Counted from the stretch's first letter, positions 26,507 to 35,902 are shown. The stretch: DNA of 64,000 nucleotides from Vallitalea sp. (GCF_025211055.1 NZ_JAOARO010000059.1:1-64000), one strand, 5' to 3'. Notes: a model not told the origin generated them from the sequence alone. Numbers and translations are program-made.

Positions 26507-26794
26507 GTGAAGATTACAAAAGAACAAGTTGAACATGTTGCTAATCTTGCCCGATTAAATCTTACGGAAGAAGAAAAAGAACAGATGACTACAGATATGG
26601 AAGTTATTATTGAATTTGCAAACAGGATTAATGAGATTAATATAGATAATACTAATCCTACAGCTCATATTATACCTATTAATAATGTATTTAGGGAAGA
26701 TACAGTTAATCCTTCTTTTTCTAGAGATGAATTATTAAGTAATGCACCGAACAAGGAAAATGGATGTTTCAGTGTTCCAAGAATCGTTGAGTAA
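26507..26794 (+). CDS. gatC: Aspartyl/glutamyl-tRNA amidotransferase subunit C
   Basis: Small subunit that stabilises GatA/GatB in the enzyme converting Glu-tRNA(Gln) and Asp-tRNA(Asn) to the amidated forms. 95 residues from GTG 26507, with GGGAGG 8 nt upstream; the longer in-frame ATG at 26468 would place the Shine-Dalgarno inside the gene. Family motifs VEHVANLARLNLTEEE and the C-terminal FSVPRIVE are present. It is the first gene of gatC-gatA-gatB, with gatA 24 nt downstream. Confidence 0.95.
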   Translation: MKITKEQVEHVANLARLNLTEEEKEQMTTDMEVIIEFANRINEINIDNTNPTAHIIPINNVFREDTVNPSFSRDELLSNAPNKENGCFSVPRIVE

Positions 26795-26818
26795 ATTAAA
26801 TAGCAGGGAGGCAAGATA

Positions 26819-28279
26819 ATGGATTTAATTAAAATGACAGCCCACGAACTTAAAGATAGATTAGAATCAAAGGAAATAAGTAGTGTAGATATCACTAAAT
26901 CTTATATAGATAGAATTGATAAAGTTGAAAGTAGTGTGAATGCTTATATTACATTAACTACATCACAGGCTTTAGCTAGGGCAGAAGAGATTGATGACAG
27001 AAGAGCTAAAGGTGAAAACTTAGGTATACTGGCAGGAATTCCTATAGGAATTAAGGACAATATGTGTACCAAGGGTATAAAAACGACTTGTGCTTCTAAG
27101 ATGCTTGAGGATTTTGTACCTCCTTATAATGCAACTGTTACCCAGAAGTTAAATAATGAAGGTGTAGTATTATTAGGAAAACTTAACATGGACGAATTTG
27201 CTATGGGTTCATCTAATGAAAATTCATATTTTCATAAGACTATGAATCCTTGGGATCTAACTAGGGTTCCAGGAGGTAGTTCAGGTGGTTCTGCAGCAGC
27301 TGTTGCAGCTAATGAGGCCGTTTTTACTCTAGGTTCTGATACTGGAGGTTCTATTAGACAACCAGCTCATTACTGTGGAGTTGTAGGAATGAAACCTACT
27401 TATGGAACAGTATCACGTTATGGTTTGGTAGCATTTGCTTCATCACTTGATCAAATAGGACCTTTGACAAAAGATGTTGAAGATATGGCTCTTGTACTAA
27501 ACACAATTACAGGATATGATAAATTAGATTCAAGTTCTTATAATAAAAAATACGAAGATTTCGGAGAAAATCTTACAAAAGATATAAAAGGTAAAAAGGT
27601 TGCACTACCAAAAGAGTATTTTTCTGATGGAATCCAACCTGAGATAAAAGAAAAAGTTATAGATGTTGCTAAGAAATTAGAAGAATTAGGTGCAATTGTT
27701 GAAGAAGTAAATATGAACATGACTGACTTGGCTTTGCCAGCATACTATTTAATATCTTCAGCTGAAGCATCCTCCAACTTAGCTAGATATGATGGCGTAA
27801 AATATGGATATAGAGCTAACAACTATGATAATCTAGTGGATTTGTACAAGCAGACTAGAGATGAAGGGTTTGGCAAAGAAGTTAAAAGACGAATTATGCT
27901 TGGAACATATGCCCTTAGTTCAGGATACTATGATGCTTATTATAAAAAAGCTCAGCAGGTAAGAACATTAATTAAAAATGAATTTGACAAAGTGTTTGAA
28001 AAATACGATATAATATTAACTCCAACAGGACCATCTACAGCATTCAAAATAGGTGAAAAAATAAATAATCCTATAGAAATGTATATGAATGATATATGTA
28101 CAGTACCTATAAATATTGCTGGAGTACCAGCATTATCAATGAATTGTGGATTTGATAGTAACAATATGCCAATAGGTGTACAATTTATTTCAAAAGCATT
28201 TAATGAAAGAACAATATTACAGATGGCATATGCTTATGAACAAAATAGAGATCTACCTAATATAACACCACAGATTTAA
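26819..28279 (+). CDS. gatA: Aspartyl/glutamyl-tRNA amidotransferase subunit A
   Basis: Amidase-signature glutaminase that releases ammonia from glutamine for tRNA amidation. The Ser-cisSer-Lys triad is in place: Lys in PIGIKDNM (about residue 79), and the serines in [14 protein letters not shown] (about 150-163) and [12 protein letters not shown] (about 173-185). 486 residues, the normal length. CAGGGAGG precedes the ATG. It lies between gatC and gatB. Confidence 0.97.
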   Translation: MDLIKMTAHELKDRLESKEISSVDITKSYIDRIDKVESSVNAYITLTTSQALARAEEIDDRRAKGENLGILAGIPIGIKDNMCTKGIKTTCASKMLEDFVPPYNATVTQKLNNEGVVLLGKLNMDEFAMGSSNENSYFHKTMNPWDLTRVPGGSSGGSAAAVAANEAVFTLGSDTGGSIRQPAHYCGVVGMKPTYGTVSRYGLVAFASSLDQIGPLTKDVEDMALVLNTITGYDKLDSSSYNKKYEDFGENLTKDIKGKKVALPKEYFSDGIQPEIKEKVIDVAKKLEELGAIVEEVNMNMTDLALPAYYLISSAEASSNLARYDGVKYGYRANNYDNLVDLYKQTRDEGFGKEVKRRIMLGTYALSSGYYDAYYKKAQQVRTLIKNEFDKVFEKYDIILTPTGPSTAFKIGEKINNPIEMYMNDICTVPINIAGVPALSMNCGFDSNNMPIGVQFISKAFNERTILQMAYAYEQNRDLPNITPQI

Positions 28280-28327
28280 ATTATACTATAAGCTATAAAT
28301 AATAGATTCTAAACAGAGGTGAAGAAA

Positions 28328-29773
28328 TTGAGCTATTCAGATTATGAAGTAGTTATTGGATTAGAAGTACATTCCGAGCTAAAAACTAAAACAAAAATAT
28401 TTTGTAGCTGTACAACAGAATTCGGAGGGGAACCTAATACACATTGTTGCCCTATTTGTACAGGTATGCCAGGTACATTACCAAAACTAAACGAAAAAGT
28501 TGTAGAATATGCTATTAAAGCAGGATTAGCAATGGATTGTAATATAAATGAATTCAGTAAACAAGATAGAAAAAATTATTTTTATCCAGACCTTCCAAAG
28601 GCTTATCAAGTATCACAATATGACCTTCCGTTATGTTATGAAGGTGAGATAGAGATAGAAGTAAATGGAGAAATTAAGAAAATTAGAATTAATAGGATAC
28701 ATATAGAAGAAGATGCTGGGAAATTGATTCATGAATCCGGCGAAGGCTCTATAGTAGATTACAATAGATGTGGCGTTCCGCTAATTGAAATTGTTACTGA
28801 ACCTGATTTTAGATCTTCAGAAGATGTTAGGATTTTCTTGGAGAAGTTAAGGACAATCCTTCTATATGCAGATGTATCTGACTGTAAAATGAATGAAGGT
28901 TCTCTAAGATGTGATATAAACTTGTCCATTAGAAAAAAAGGTGATACCCAATTAGGTACTCGTACTGAAATGAAAAACATGAATTCCTTTAATTATGCAG
29001 TTAAGGCTATTCAGTATGAAGCAAAAAGACAAATAAAAGTTATAGAAAGTGGCGATAAAGTCATTCAAGAAACAAGAAGATGGGATGAATCAAAAGGTAT
29101 AACAGTATCTATGCGAAGTAAGGAAGAAGCACATGATTATCGTTATTTCCCAGAACCTGACCTTATGCCTATAATAACATCAAAAGAAAAAATTGAAGAA
29201 ATAAGAAATTCATTACCTGAAATGCCTGATAGCAGAGTTAGAAGATATGTAGAGGAATATAAGATAACAGAGTACGACGCTAGATTAATTGCTGCTTCCA
29301 GAAATATGGCTGATTATTTTGAAAAAGCAGTAATAGATATTAAGAATAAAAAAGCGGTAGCTAATTGGATTATAACTGAAATCTATAGTAGATTAGATGA
29401 AGAACAAAAAGAACAAGCTAAAATACCGTTTGAACCTGATGTTCTAACAGAACTTGTTAATCTAATTGAAGATGGTACAATTAGTAATAGTATAGGTAAA
29501 AAAGTTTTTGCTGAGTGTTGGGAAACAGAAAAACGTCCAGGTGAAATTGTTGAAGCAAAAGGACTTAAGCAAATTAGTGACGATAGTCAGTTACAAAGTT
29601 TAGTAAAAGAAGTTATAGAAGCTAATCCAAAAGCTGTTAATGATTATTTGAGTGGAAAACAAGCTGCAATAGGAGCGTTAGTTGGTCAAATGATGAAAGC
29701 GACTAAAGGGAAAGCTAATCCTAAAATGGTTAATGAATTATTAAGAGGAGCAATTAGTAAGTTAAACAATTAA
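28328..29773 (+). CDS. gatB: Aspartyl/glutamyl-tRNA amidotransferase subunit B
   Basis: Kinase/amidotransferase subunit that phosphorylates misacylated tRNA and receives ammonia from GatA. Signature motifs YEVVIGLEVHSEL, the zinc cysteines in CSCTTEFGG and HCCPICTGMPG, then KNYFYPDLPKAYQVSQYD are present; the C-terminal YqeY-like tail domain runs to the end. I use TTG 28328 (482 codons including stop), 8 nt after AGAGG; a GTG at 28319 is in frame but overlaps that site. A strong terminator follows, closing the ligA-gatCAB unit. Confidence 0.96.
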   Translation: MSYSDYEVVIGLEVHSELKTKTKIFCSCTTEFGGEPNTHCCPICTGMPGTLPKLNEKVVEYAIKAGLAMDCNINEFSKQDRKNYFYPDLPKAYQVSQYDLPLCYEGEIEIEVNGEIKKIRINRIHIEEDAGKLIHESGEGSIVDYNRCGVPLIEIVTEPDFRSSEDVRIFLEKLRTILLYADVSDCKMNEGSLRCDINLSIRKKGDTQLGTRTEMKNMNSFNYAVKAIQYEAKRQIKVIESGDKVIQETRRWDESKGITVSMRSKEEAHDYRYFPEPDLMPIITSKEKIEEIRNSLPEMPDSRVRRYVEEYKITEYDARLIAASRNMADYFEKAVIDIKNKKAVANWIITEIYSRLDEEQKEQAKIPFEPDVLTELVNLIEDGTISNSIGKKVFAECWETEKRPGEIVEAKGLKQISDDSQLQSLVKEVIEANPKAVNDYLSGKQAAIGALVGQMMKATKGKANPKMVNELLRGAISKLNN

Positions 29774-29783
29774 AAAAACTTAA

Positions 29784-29822
29784 AAAGGTGCTGTTTCATA
29801 ATTATAAACAGTACCTTTTTTA
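29784..29822. terminator. Bidirectional terminator after gatB
   Basis: AAAGGTGCTGTTT (29784-29796) pairs with AAACAGTACCTTT (29806-29818), with one G-U pair. T-run on the plus strand and A-run before the left arm allow it to serve both gatB and the convergent small gene at 29834-30004. Confidence 0.85.
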
Positions 29823-29833
29823 ATATTTTAAGG

Positions 29834-30004
29834 TTAAGTACTTATAGAAGATTCTTCATTAATATCTTCTTTTTTCGAGATGTAATAAGGACAGTCAATA
29901 TTGACGTTTTTATTATTACTTATGTTGTTAAGAGTTACAGAGACAGATAAATTGCATTTTCCTTCTTTTTGATAAATGCAGTTGTGTGTGCAATTAATAT
30001 CCAT
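29834..30004 (-). CDS. Small cysteine-rich protein, 56 residues
   Basis: Minus-strand ATG at 30004 with AGGAGGTG upstream opens 56 codons ending at 29834, just before a bidirectional terminator. The sequence begins MDINCTHNCIYQKEGKC and has a fourth cysteine in IDCPYY: four Cys (C5, C9, C17, C38) that could bind a metal. Short proteins with this start and spacing are common in Clostridia and are often given misleading enzyme names; I assign no function. The N-terminal CxxxCx7C followed by a late DCPYY is the recognisable pattern. Confidence 0.7.
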   Translation of the reverse strand: MDINCTHNCIYQKEGKCNLSVSVTLNNISNNKNVNIDCPYYISKKEDINEESSIST

Positions 30005-30105
30005 AAGATAAATGCACCTCCTGTTATGGTATTTTATCCATAATTACTGAAAATAAACCAAAACTTACAGTTAAATGTTTGTAAAAATTATAAAAGGTGA
30101 TAAAT

Positions 30106-31284
30106 ATGTTAATATTTGGATGGGGATATAAAACAATTAAGAAATACGGAAATATAGGTAAAAGTAAATGTAATATTTGTAAGTTAGTAACAGATTGGCA
30201 ATTGGTTAAAGTAACTACTTGGTTTACATTATTTTTTATACCTATTATACCTGTTAATGTAAAAAGAATAATTATATGTACTAATTGTAATGGGAGACAT
30301 ATAGTTGATAAGCAAACTTTTGATAAATTATTAAATATCATAAAATCTAATAAGGGTAATATTAATTTACAAGAGATGCAATATTACAATAAAACGGAAA
30401 CACAAAAAAATTATTTAAAAGAGATGGAAGAGTTTAGAAAAAGTAAAGATAATGAAGATAAACAAAATGTTGATAAAAAACTTACTGAAAAAGATATTGT
30501 AGATGGAACGAGTACACCTAACACAAGGCATTCACTTAGAAAACAATTTGAAGAAATGGGATTGCAGAAAGGCATGACTGTAATTATACATTCTTCAATG
30601 AGTAATATTGGATGGATAAGTGGAGGGGCAGTAGCGGTTGTTCAAGCTTTAATGGATGTCATTACTGATGAAGGGACCATTATTATGCCAGCACATACTA
30701 CTGATTATTCGGATCCTGCGGATTGGGAAAATCCACCAGTACCAAAAGATTGGGTTTCTATAATAAAAGAGCATATGCCTGCTTTTGATAAAAATATTAC
30801 GCCAACCAATAAAATGGGGCGTATAGCAGAAACATTTAGGACTTATCCAGGAGTATTACGAAGTAGTCACCCACATGTTTCTTTTACTGCTTGGGGTAAG
30901 AATGCTGAAGACATTACCAGGAATCACTCATTGGAGTATAGCCTAGGATGTAATTCACCACTAAAAAAAATATATGATCTAGATGGGATGATTTTATTAT
31001 TGGGTGTAGGCTATGAAAATAATACTTCCTTTCACCTAGCTGAATATATGATTAGTAAGAAGAAAGAAGAAAATCTGGGAGCACCTATACTTTTAGACGG
31101 CAAAAGAAAATGGGTTGAGTATAAAGATATAGAACTTGATGTAGATGATTTTGATAAGATAGGATTAGAATATGAAGAAATCAAAGGAGTCATCAAACAT
31201 AAGATAGGTAAAGCTGAGTCTAGACTGTTTAGTCAAAGACAAGCAGTAGATTTTGCCATAGAATGGATGAAAAAAAATAGATAA
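30106..31284 (+). CDS. Zinc-ribbon fused to aminoglycoside N3-acetyltransferase-like domain
   Basis: 392 residues from ATG 30106 (AAGGTGA upstream). Residues about 1-70 form a membrane-proximal zinc ribbon: LIFGWGYKT start, CNIC, a hydrophobic WFTLFFIPIIPV segment, then CTNC. A charged linker follows (about 85-135), and residues about 138-392 are an AAC(3)/YokD antibiotic acetyltransferase domain: LRKQFEEMGLQKGMTVIIHSS, TIIMPAHTTDYSDP, SSHPHVSFTAWG, LGCNSPLKKI and LLLGVGYENNTSFHLAEY. The catalytic His/Glu residues of this fold appear present. Such enzymes acetylate aminoglycosides or unknown amines. Fusion to this zinc ribbon, normally a stand-alone protein, is unusual. The frame is continuous, so it is not an assembly artefact of two genes unless an indel is present. 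Confidence 0.85.
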   Translation: MLIFGWGYKTIKKYGNIGKSKCNICKLVTDWQLVKVTTWFTLFFIPIIPVNVKRIIICTNCNGRHIVDKQTFDKLLNIIKSNKGNINLQEMQYYNKTETQKNYLKEMEEFRKSKDNEDKQNVDKKLTEKDIVDGTSTPNTRHSLRKQFEEMGLQKGMTVIIHSSMSNIGWISGGAVAVVQALMDVITDEGTIIMPAHTTDYSDPADWENPPVPKDWVSIIKEHMPAFDKNITPTNKMGRIAETFRTYPGVLRSSHPHVSFTAWGKNAEDITRNHSLEYSLGCNSPLKKIYDLDGMILLLGVGYENNTSFHLAEYMISKKKEENLGAPILLDGKRKWVEYKDIELDVDDFDKIGLEYEEIKGVIKHKIGKAESRLFSQRQAVDFAIEWMKKNR

Positions 31285-31304
31285 TAATTAAGGAGTTATG
31301 TAGA

Positions 31305-31964
31305 ATGAAATATATTAAGATGTGGATATTTCTAATAACACTTATTGTAATTACAGGTTGTTCGAAAGAAGTAATTAAGATTGAAGAAGATGTTTACAAA
31401 AAATCACAACAAATTCTTCCTGATGATACGTATATAATGTCTGATATAAATGAAGATATCTCTCTTGTATATGGTGAAAGTAAAACTATCTACATAAAAG
31501 AGGATGATGAATATATAGAAGTAAGTAAGACGCTCTGTTCATATCCTAAAATCGCACCTAATGAATCAGCAATAGTATTTGTTACAGGTGAACCAGACTA
31601 TCCAGGTGAATTATACTTATATAATTTGAAAGATCATGAAAAGACAATGCTACTAGGTAATGATGAAGGTAGTAATACGCCAAAAGATGTAGAATGGTTA
31701 GATGATAAAAGATTATTAGTAATTAGAGGGTTTGGACATAAAGCAGTAAGATTAGGCGGGGAAATATCCATTTATAATATTGAGACAAAAGAGGTTATCC
31801 CATTACTAGTACCTGCTGAATTATCCGAATATAGAACTATAAAAAAGAAAGATGATATTTTTGAAATTGAATATGCTACATGGGAAGATGAAACACTTAG
31901 TAAAACCAATTCAAAAATCATAATATATAACATTACAGAAATTGAAAAATTAGTTGATAAGTAA
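31305..31964 (+). CDS. Lipoprotein, DUF4652-like beta-propeller fragment
   Basis: 219 residues with a signal sequence ending in the lipobox VITGC (C19), so it is a surface lipoprotein. The mature part has propeller-like repeats of the type seen in DUF4652 proteins (SAIVFVTGEPDYPGELYLYN, then VEWLDDKRLLVIRGFGH and GGEISIYNIETKEV). AAGGAG precedes the ATG. It lies 20 nt after the AAC(3)-like fusion gene and is probably co-transcribed. Function unknown. Confidence 0.75.
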   Translation: MKYIKMWIFLITLIVITGCSKEVIKIEEDVYKKSQQILPDDTYIMSDINEDISLVYGESKTIYIKEDDEYIEVSKTLCSYPKIAPNESAIVFVTGEPDYPGELYLYNLKDHEKTMLLGNDEGSNTPKDVEWLDDKRLLVIRGFGHKAVRLGGEISIYNIETKEVIPLLVPAELSEYRTIKKKDDIFEIEYATWEDETLSKTNSKIIIYNITEIEKLVDK

Positions 31965-32068
31965 AAAGAATATAATTATAAAATTTAATAAAAATAATTA
32001 ATATACATATAATAATGTTAATAGTATGGAATAAATTAACTAGAATTTTTTGCAGAGAGGTAGATATC

Positions 32069-32203
32069 ATGAAAAAATTTATTATGTTACTATTAATACT
32101 TAGTACTATGATTATATGTATAGGATGCAAAGGAAATAGAGTAGATAACGATAATTATAATAGAGCCAAAGATGTATTTTTGGAAGAAATTTATCCAAGA
32201 TAG
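32069..32203 (+). CDS. Very short lipoprotein, possibly truncated
   Basis: ATG 32069 with AGAGG upstream gives 44 residues: a lipoprotein signal ending IICIGC, then only about 24 residues (KGNRVDNDNYNRAKDVFLEE). It may be a complete micro-lipoprotein or the remnant of a larger one cut by a stop; no continuation is visible in the other frames before the terminator at 32229. Confidence 0.5.
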   Translation: MKKFIMLLLILSTMIICIGCKGNRVDNDNYNRAKDVFLEEIYPR

Positions 32204-32228
32204 TAAAATCGGTCAAACAATAATAAAA

Positions 32229-32284
32229 TATAGTTGATTTTCTAAAACTGATACTCTTAAGAGTAAGGTAAGAAAACCAACTAT
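32229..32284. terminator. Terminator between convergent lipoprotein and rqcH genes
   Basis: ATAGTTGATTTTCT (32229-32242) pairs with AGAAAACCAACTAT (32271-32284) with one mismatch, and an inner ACTCTT/AAGAGT stem. A/T runs on both sides suit bidirectional use. Confidence 0.7.
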
Positions 32285-32290
32285 ATTTAT

Positions 32291-34036
32291 TCATATTAAC
32301 GTAACTTTTTCATCGCTAGGATTAACATACATTGAATAGTTAGTATGATAAATAACATAACCAGGTACTGAGCCAGCTGGTTTTTTAATATGCTTTCTTA
32401 ATGTATAATCAACTGCCACTTTAGTTGAATTATTCGCTTTGCTATAATAAGCGGCTAGAGCAGCCGCTTCTTCATAAGCTGTATCACTTAATTCTCTGCC
32501 ATTAGTTTTGACAATTATATGTGAGCCAGGAACTTCTTTTGTATGAAACCACCAATCATTAGCGCTAGCAGTTTTCATAGTCAATTCATCATTTTGTAAG
32601 TTGTTTTTACCAACATAGATGTCAAAACCATCAGAAGACTTATAATGGAAAGGCTTGGATTTTTGCAATGCCTTTTTATTCTTGTTTTTTCTGAATCTAA
32701 GATAACCGTATTCCATTAATTCTGTACGTATCAATTGTAAATCTTCTTCTGCCTCAACAAAATTTAGAGAATTCTGTATAGATTCAAGATGGCTAATTTC
32801 ACTTTTGGTATCTTTTATCTGTTCAGTCAATGCATGAAAAGTTCTTTTAAGCTTATTATATCGATTATAATATTTTGCAGCATTCTCAGAGGGTGATAAA
32901 TTAGGTTTTAGACTAATAGTGGTTTCTTCGTTAGTGTAGTAATTGAACGCTTTCAGTTCTTTATCTCCTTCTTTTATTGCATATATGTTAGCTGTAATTA
33001 ATTCTCCTTTAATCTTATATTTATCTCTTGATTCCGTATCTTTTATCTGCTTTAACTGTAAATCTAATTTCTTATAACATCTCTCAAGATTTGTTGCTAT
33101 TATTTTCTTGATATCACTGGATTTTTGGCTTATCCTGGAGGTATTAGAACTTTTGGCATAATAACTATCCAGTACATGAGAAATTGACTCATAATCTATA
33201 GATTCATAATCTCCCCCATAACTACTTAACTCAATTGACGAAAACTCTTTATATGTTCCTTCTTCATCAGTAATTATATTAGGTGTATAATCGCCTCTCT
33301 CTATTAAATTCATCAATGATTCAAAAGTGGTATATATATTATTAAAATCACTATCAGTCAATTCACTGGTTGGTGTAGAACTATTAATACCAGCCCTATA
33401 ACATATTTCCTCGGAAATCACAGGACTTATACCATTAAAAGTAAAGTAGAGTGCTTTGTGAATAATGGTATTCTTATCATTTAGTATAGCAATAAAATTA
33501 TCCAAAGTAAAATTATCCAGAGGATTTATTTTATTCTTAGCTGGAGGATAAGTATAGATTCTATTAGGTAATACTTCCCTAACAGAACTAACATTAAGGG
33601 ATACATGTTTTATACTATCTAATATTCTATTATTTTCTTCACAGAAGATTATATTACTATGCCTACCCATTATTTCAATAATTAGCTTTTTAATGCACAA
33701 GTCACCTAGTTCATTAAGGTGTTCAAGGTGAATTTCTACTATTCGTTCAAAATTAGGTTGAATAACTTTAAGAATCTTACCACCAATAATATGTTTTCTT
33801 AATAACATACAGAAATTAGGGGGATTCAATGGATTCTTTTTTGGTATTTCTGTCAAGTGAATGCGTGGCATATTAGCTAAAGCTGATAATAATAATCTAT
33901 ATGAATTTTTATTATTTCTTATTGATATAATTAACTCGTCATTTTCAGGTTGATAGATCTTATCAATTCTACCACCAGTTATTAATTGATTAAGTTGGGA
34001 TACAATATTCGAAATTACAATTCCGTCTAGTGCCAT
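32291..34036 (-). CDS. rqcH: Rqc2/RqcH homologue (NFACT family)
   Basis: Binds obstructed 50S subunits and recruits tRNA-Ala to add C-terminal alanine tails to stalled nascent chains for degradation; older annotation is fibronectin-binding protein A. N-terminal NFACT-N domain (residues 1-about 200; MALDGIVISNIVSQL, NFCMLLRKHI), HhH and coiled-coil region (about 320-430), and C-terminal NFACT-R domain (KTASANDWWFHTKEVPGSH, PAGSVPGYVIY). The D97-R98 pair needed for Bacillus RqcH activity reads E97-R98 here (NFERIV), a conservative change. AAGGAA lies 11 nt before the ATG at 34036. 581 residues. Monocistronic and convergent with the small lipoprotein genes. Confidence 0.94.
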   Translation of the reverse strand: MALDGIVISNIVSQLNQLITGGRIDKIYQPENDELIISIRNNKNSYRLLLSALANMPRIHLTEIPKKNPLNPPNFCMLLRKHIIGGKILKVIQPNFERIVEIHLEHLNELGDLCIKKLIIEIMGRHSNIIFCEENNRILDSIKHVSLNVSSVREVLPNRIYTYPPAKNKINPLDNFTLDNFIAILNDKNTIIHKALYFTFNGISPVISEEICYRAGINSSTPTSELTDSDFNNIYTTFESLMNLIERGDYTPNIITDEEGTYKEFSSIELSSYGGDYESIDYESISHVLDSYYAKSSNTSRISQKSSDIKKIIATNLERCYKKLDLQLKQIKDTESRDKYKIKGELITANIYAIKEGDKELKAFNYYTNEETTISLKPNLSPSENAAKYYNRYNKLKRTFHALTEQIKDTKSEISHLESIQNSLNFVEAEEDLQLIRTELMEYGYLRFRKNKNKKALQKSKPFHYKSSDGFDIYVGKNNLQNDELTMKTASANDWWFHTKEVPGSHIIVKTNGRELSDTAYEEAAALAAYYSKANNSTKVAVDYTLRKHIKKPAGSVPGYVIYHTNYSMYVNPSDEKVTLI

Positions 34037-34290
34037 GTATCAATCATTCCTTTCTAAGTATTCTTGTTAAGTAATTATAATCACAAGTATAACACTAAGT
34101 AAATTAAAAAGGAAGTAATAGACTTAAATATATGGTATAAAAGGCGGTTTATCAATAATTAATTGGTGAGTATAAATATACTCATTACTATTTATGCATA
34201 TAACAGAATATTATGACTAATAAATTACCTTAAATTATTTCATTCATTTTTATTATTAAAGCTTGCAAAGTACATCGTTTTATATTACAA

Positions 34291-34302
34291 TAGTATACAA
34301 GT
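34291..34302. promoter_or_regulatory. Second, weaker GTATAC site upstream of citrate synthase
   Basis: TAGTATACAAGT shares the GTATACAA core with the palindrome at 34361-34374, 71 bp centre to centre (about seven helical turns). A looping or secondary operator is possible. Confidence 0.35.
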
Positions 34303-34343
34303 ATAAATTTTATTGTGGTTGTAATTTACAGGGATTCATAGCT

Positions 34344-34374
34344 TTGGCAATAATTTGTATGATTGTATACAATC
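34344..34374 (+). promoter_or_regulatory. Citrate synthase promoter with GATTGTATACAATC operator
   Basis: TTGGCA (34344-34349) and TACAAT (34368-34373) are 18 bp apart. The -10 box is inside the perfect 14-bp palindrome GATTGTATACAATC (34361-34374). The same arrangement, with the palindrome over the -10 box, occurs at aconitase. The remaining parts of 34037-34506 are AT-rich leader and the divergent rqcH upstream region, with no gene seen. Confidence 0.7.
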
Positions 34375-34506
34375 CATAGGCGTATAAAACAAACAAGATA
34401 CATTTGGTCATTTCTAATGGAATAAAAACCAATTACTTCTGGAAATCTTATTTACTTTATTAATATTTATAAGTGCAAAATAATAATAATACAAGGAGTT
34501 GATAGT

Positions 34507-35862
34507 TTGAGTGATAAAGAGATATATAGGAGAATACTGAAGTTCGCTAATTTAGCTGAAAACAATAACAAAATTGATTTTGAACTGTATGACAAATTTG
34601 GAGTAAAAAGAGGATTAAGAAATAAGAATGGAACAGGTGTTTTAGCTGGTCTAACAGAAATTGGAGATGTAATTGGTTATAGATTAGATGATAGTGAAAA
34701 AATCCCTACAGAAGGTTCTTTGCTTTATAGAGGTATTGATGTTAAAGATATAGTTGATGGATTTCAGTCAGAAGAACGATTCGGGTTCGAAGAAGTATGT
34801 TATCTGTTACTATTCGGTTCACTTCCTACTAGTAGTGAACTTAAGGAGTTCAATGAAATATTAGGAGAGAGCAGAGAAATTCCAGAAGGTTTTACTGAAG
34901 ATATGATATTAAAAGCTCCAAGTCCTAATATTATGAACAAATTAGCTAGAAGTGTTTTGGCGACTTATTCTTATGATGATAATCCAGATAATACAAGTAT
35001 AGAGAATATGTTAAGACAATGTATAGAATTAATAGCCAGATTTCCAATATTGGTTGCTTATGCATTCCAAGCAAAATCCCATTATTATGATAACAATAGT
35101 CTTTATATTCATAATACCACAAGAAATTTAAGTACTGCAGAAAACTTTTTACATATGTTACGTGTAGATAATAAATTCACCAAATCAGAAGCTGAATTAC
35201 TTGATCTATGTCTTGTACTACACGCTGAGCATGGTGGTGGTAATAACTCAGCCTTTACAGCAAGAGTAGTTTCATCTTCAGGTACAGATACTTATTCTGC
35301 CGTAGCAGCTGCAATAGGATCATTAAAAGGTCCTAAACACGGTGGAGCTAACAATAAAGTTAGACAGATGATGGATGATATCAAGGCTCATATAAAAGAC
35401 TGGGAAGATAAAAAGGAAATAGAGAATTATCTTACTAAAATATTAAAAAAAGAAGCAAATGATGGATCAGGACTCATCTATGGTATGGGTCATGCAATCT
35501 ATACATTATCTGACCCAAGAGCTGTTATGCTTAAGAAGAAAGCTCATCAATTAGCTATTGAGAAAGATATGATGAAAGAATATAATCTATATCAATCTAT
35601 TGAAAATCTAGCACCAGAAGTTTTTGCAAAAGTAAAAGGATCTTCCAAAGAAATATGTGCAAATGTAGATTTCTATTCAGGATTTGTTTATAATATGCTT
35701 CAAATTCCACCTGAATTATTTACTCCTATATTTGCTATTGCAAGAATTGGAGGATGGTGTGCACATAGAATAGAAGAATTCTATGGAGCTAACAGGATAA
35801 TAAGACCTGCATATAAAAATATTACGGAACCTAGAGAATATAAAAATATAAATAATAGGTAA
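34507..35862 (+). CDS. Citrate synthase
   Basis: Condenses acetyl-CoA and oxaloacetate to citrate, the entry to the oxidative TCA branch. Si-type enzyme with the catalytic triad regions LHAEHGGGNNSAF (His), GMGHAIYTLSDPRA (His) and NVDFYSGFVY (Asp). 451 residues, with an N-terminal extension of about 60 residues before EGSLLYRGID that is usual in Clostridial members. Start TTG 34507 with AAGGAG 8 nt upstream. It is monocistronic, and its promoter shares an operator with acn-icd-gntR, so the three TCA enzymes appear co-regulated although 30 kb apart. It could also act on propionyl-CoA; the aconitase and icd context favours citrate. Confidence 0.95.
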   Translation: MSDKEIYRRILKFANLAENNNKIDFELYDKFGVKRGLRNKNGTGVLAGLTEIGDVIGYRLDDSEKIPTEGSLLYRGIDVKDIVDGFQSEERFGFEEVCYLLLFGSLPTSSELKEFNEILGESREIPEGFTEDMILKAPSPNIMNKLARSVLATYSYDDNPDNTSIENMLRQCIELIARFPILVAYAFQAKSHYYDNNSLYIHNTTRNLSTAENFLHMLRVDNKFTKSEAELLDLCLVLHAEHGGGNNSAFTARVVSSSGTDTYSAVAAAIGSLKGPKHGGANNKVRQMMDDIKAHIKDWEDKKEIENYLTKILKKEANDGSGLIYGMGHAIYTLSDPRAVMLKKKAHQLAIEKDMMKEYNLYQSIENLAPEVFAKVKGSSKEICANVDFYSGFVYNMLQIPPELFTPIFAIARIGGWCAHRIEEFYGANRIIRPAYKNITEPREYKNINNR

Positions 35863-35902
35863 GTTAATATTATAATGAAATAGTTATTAGTGATGCTAAT
35901 TA

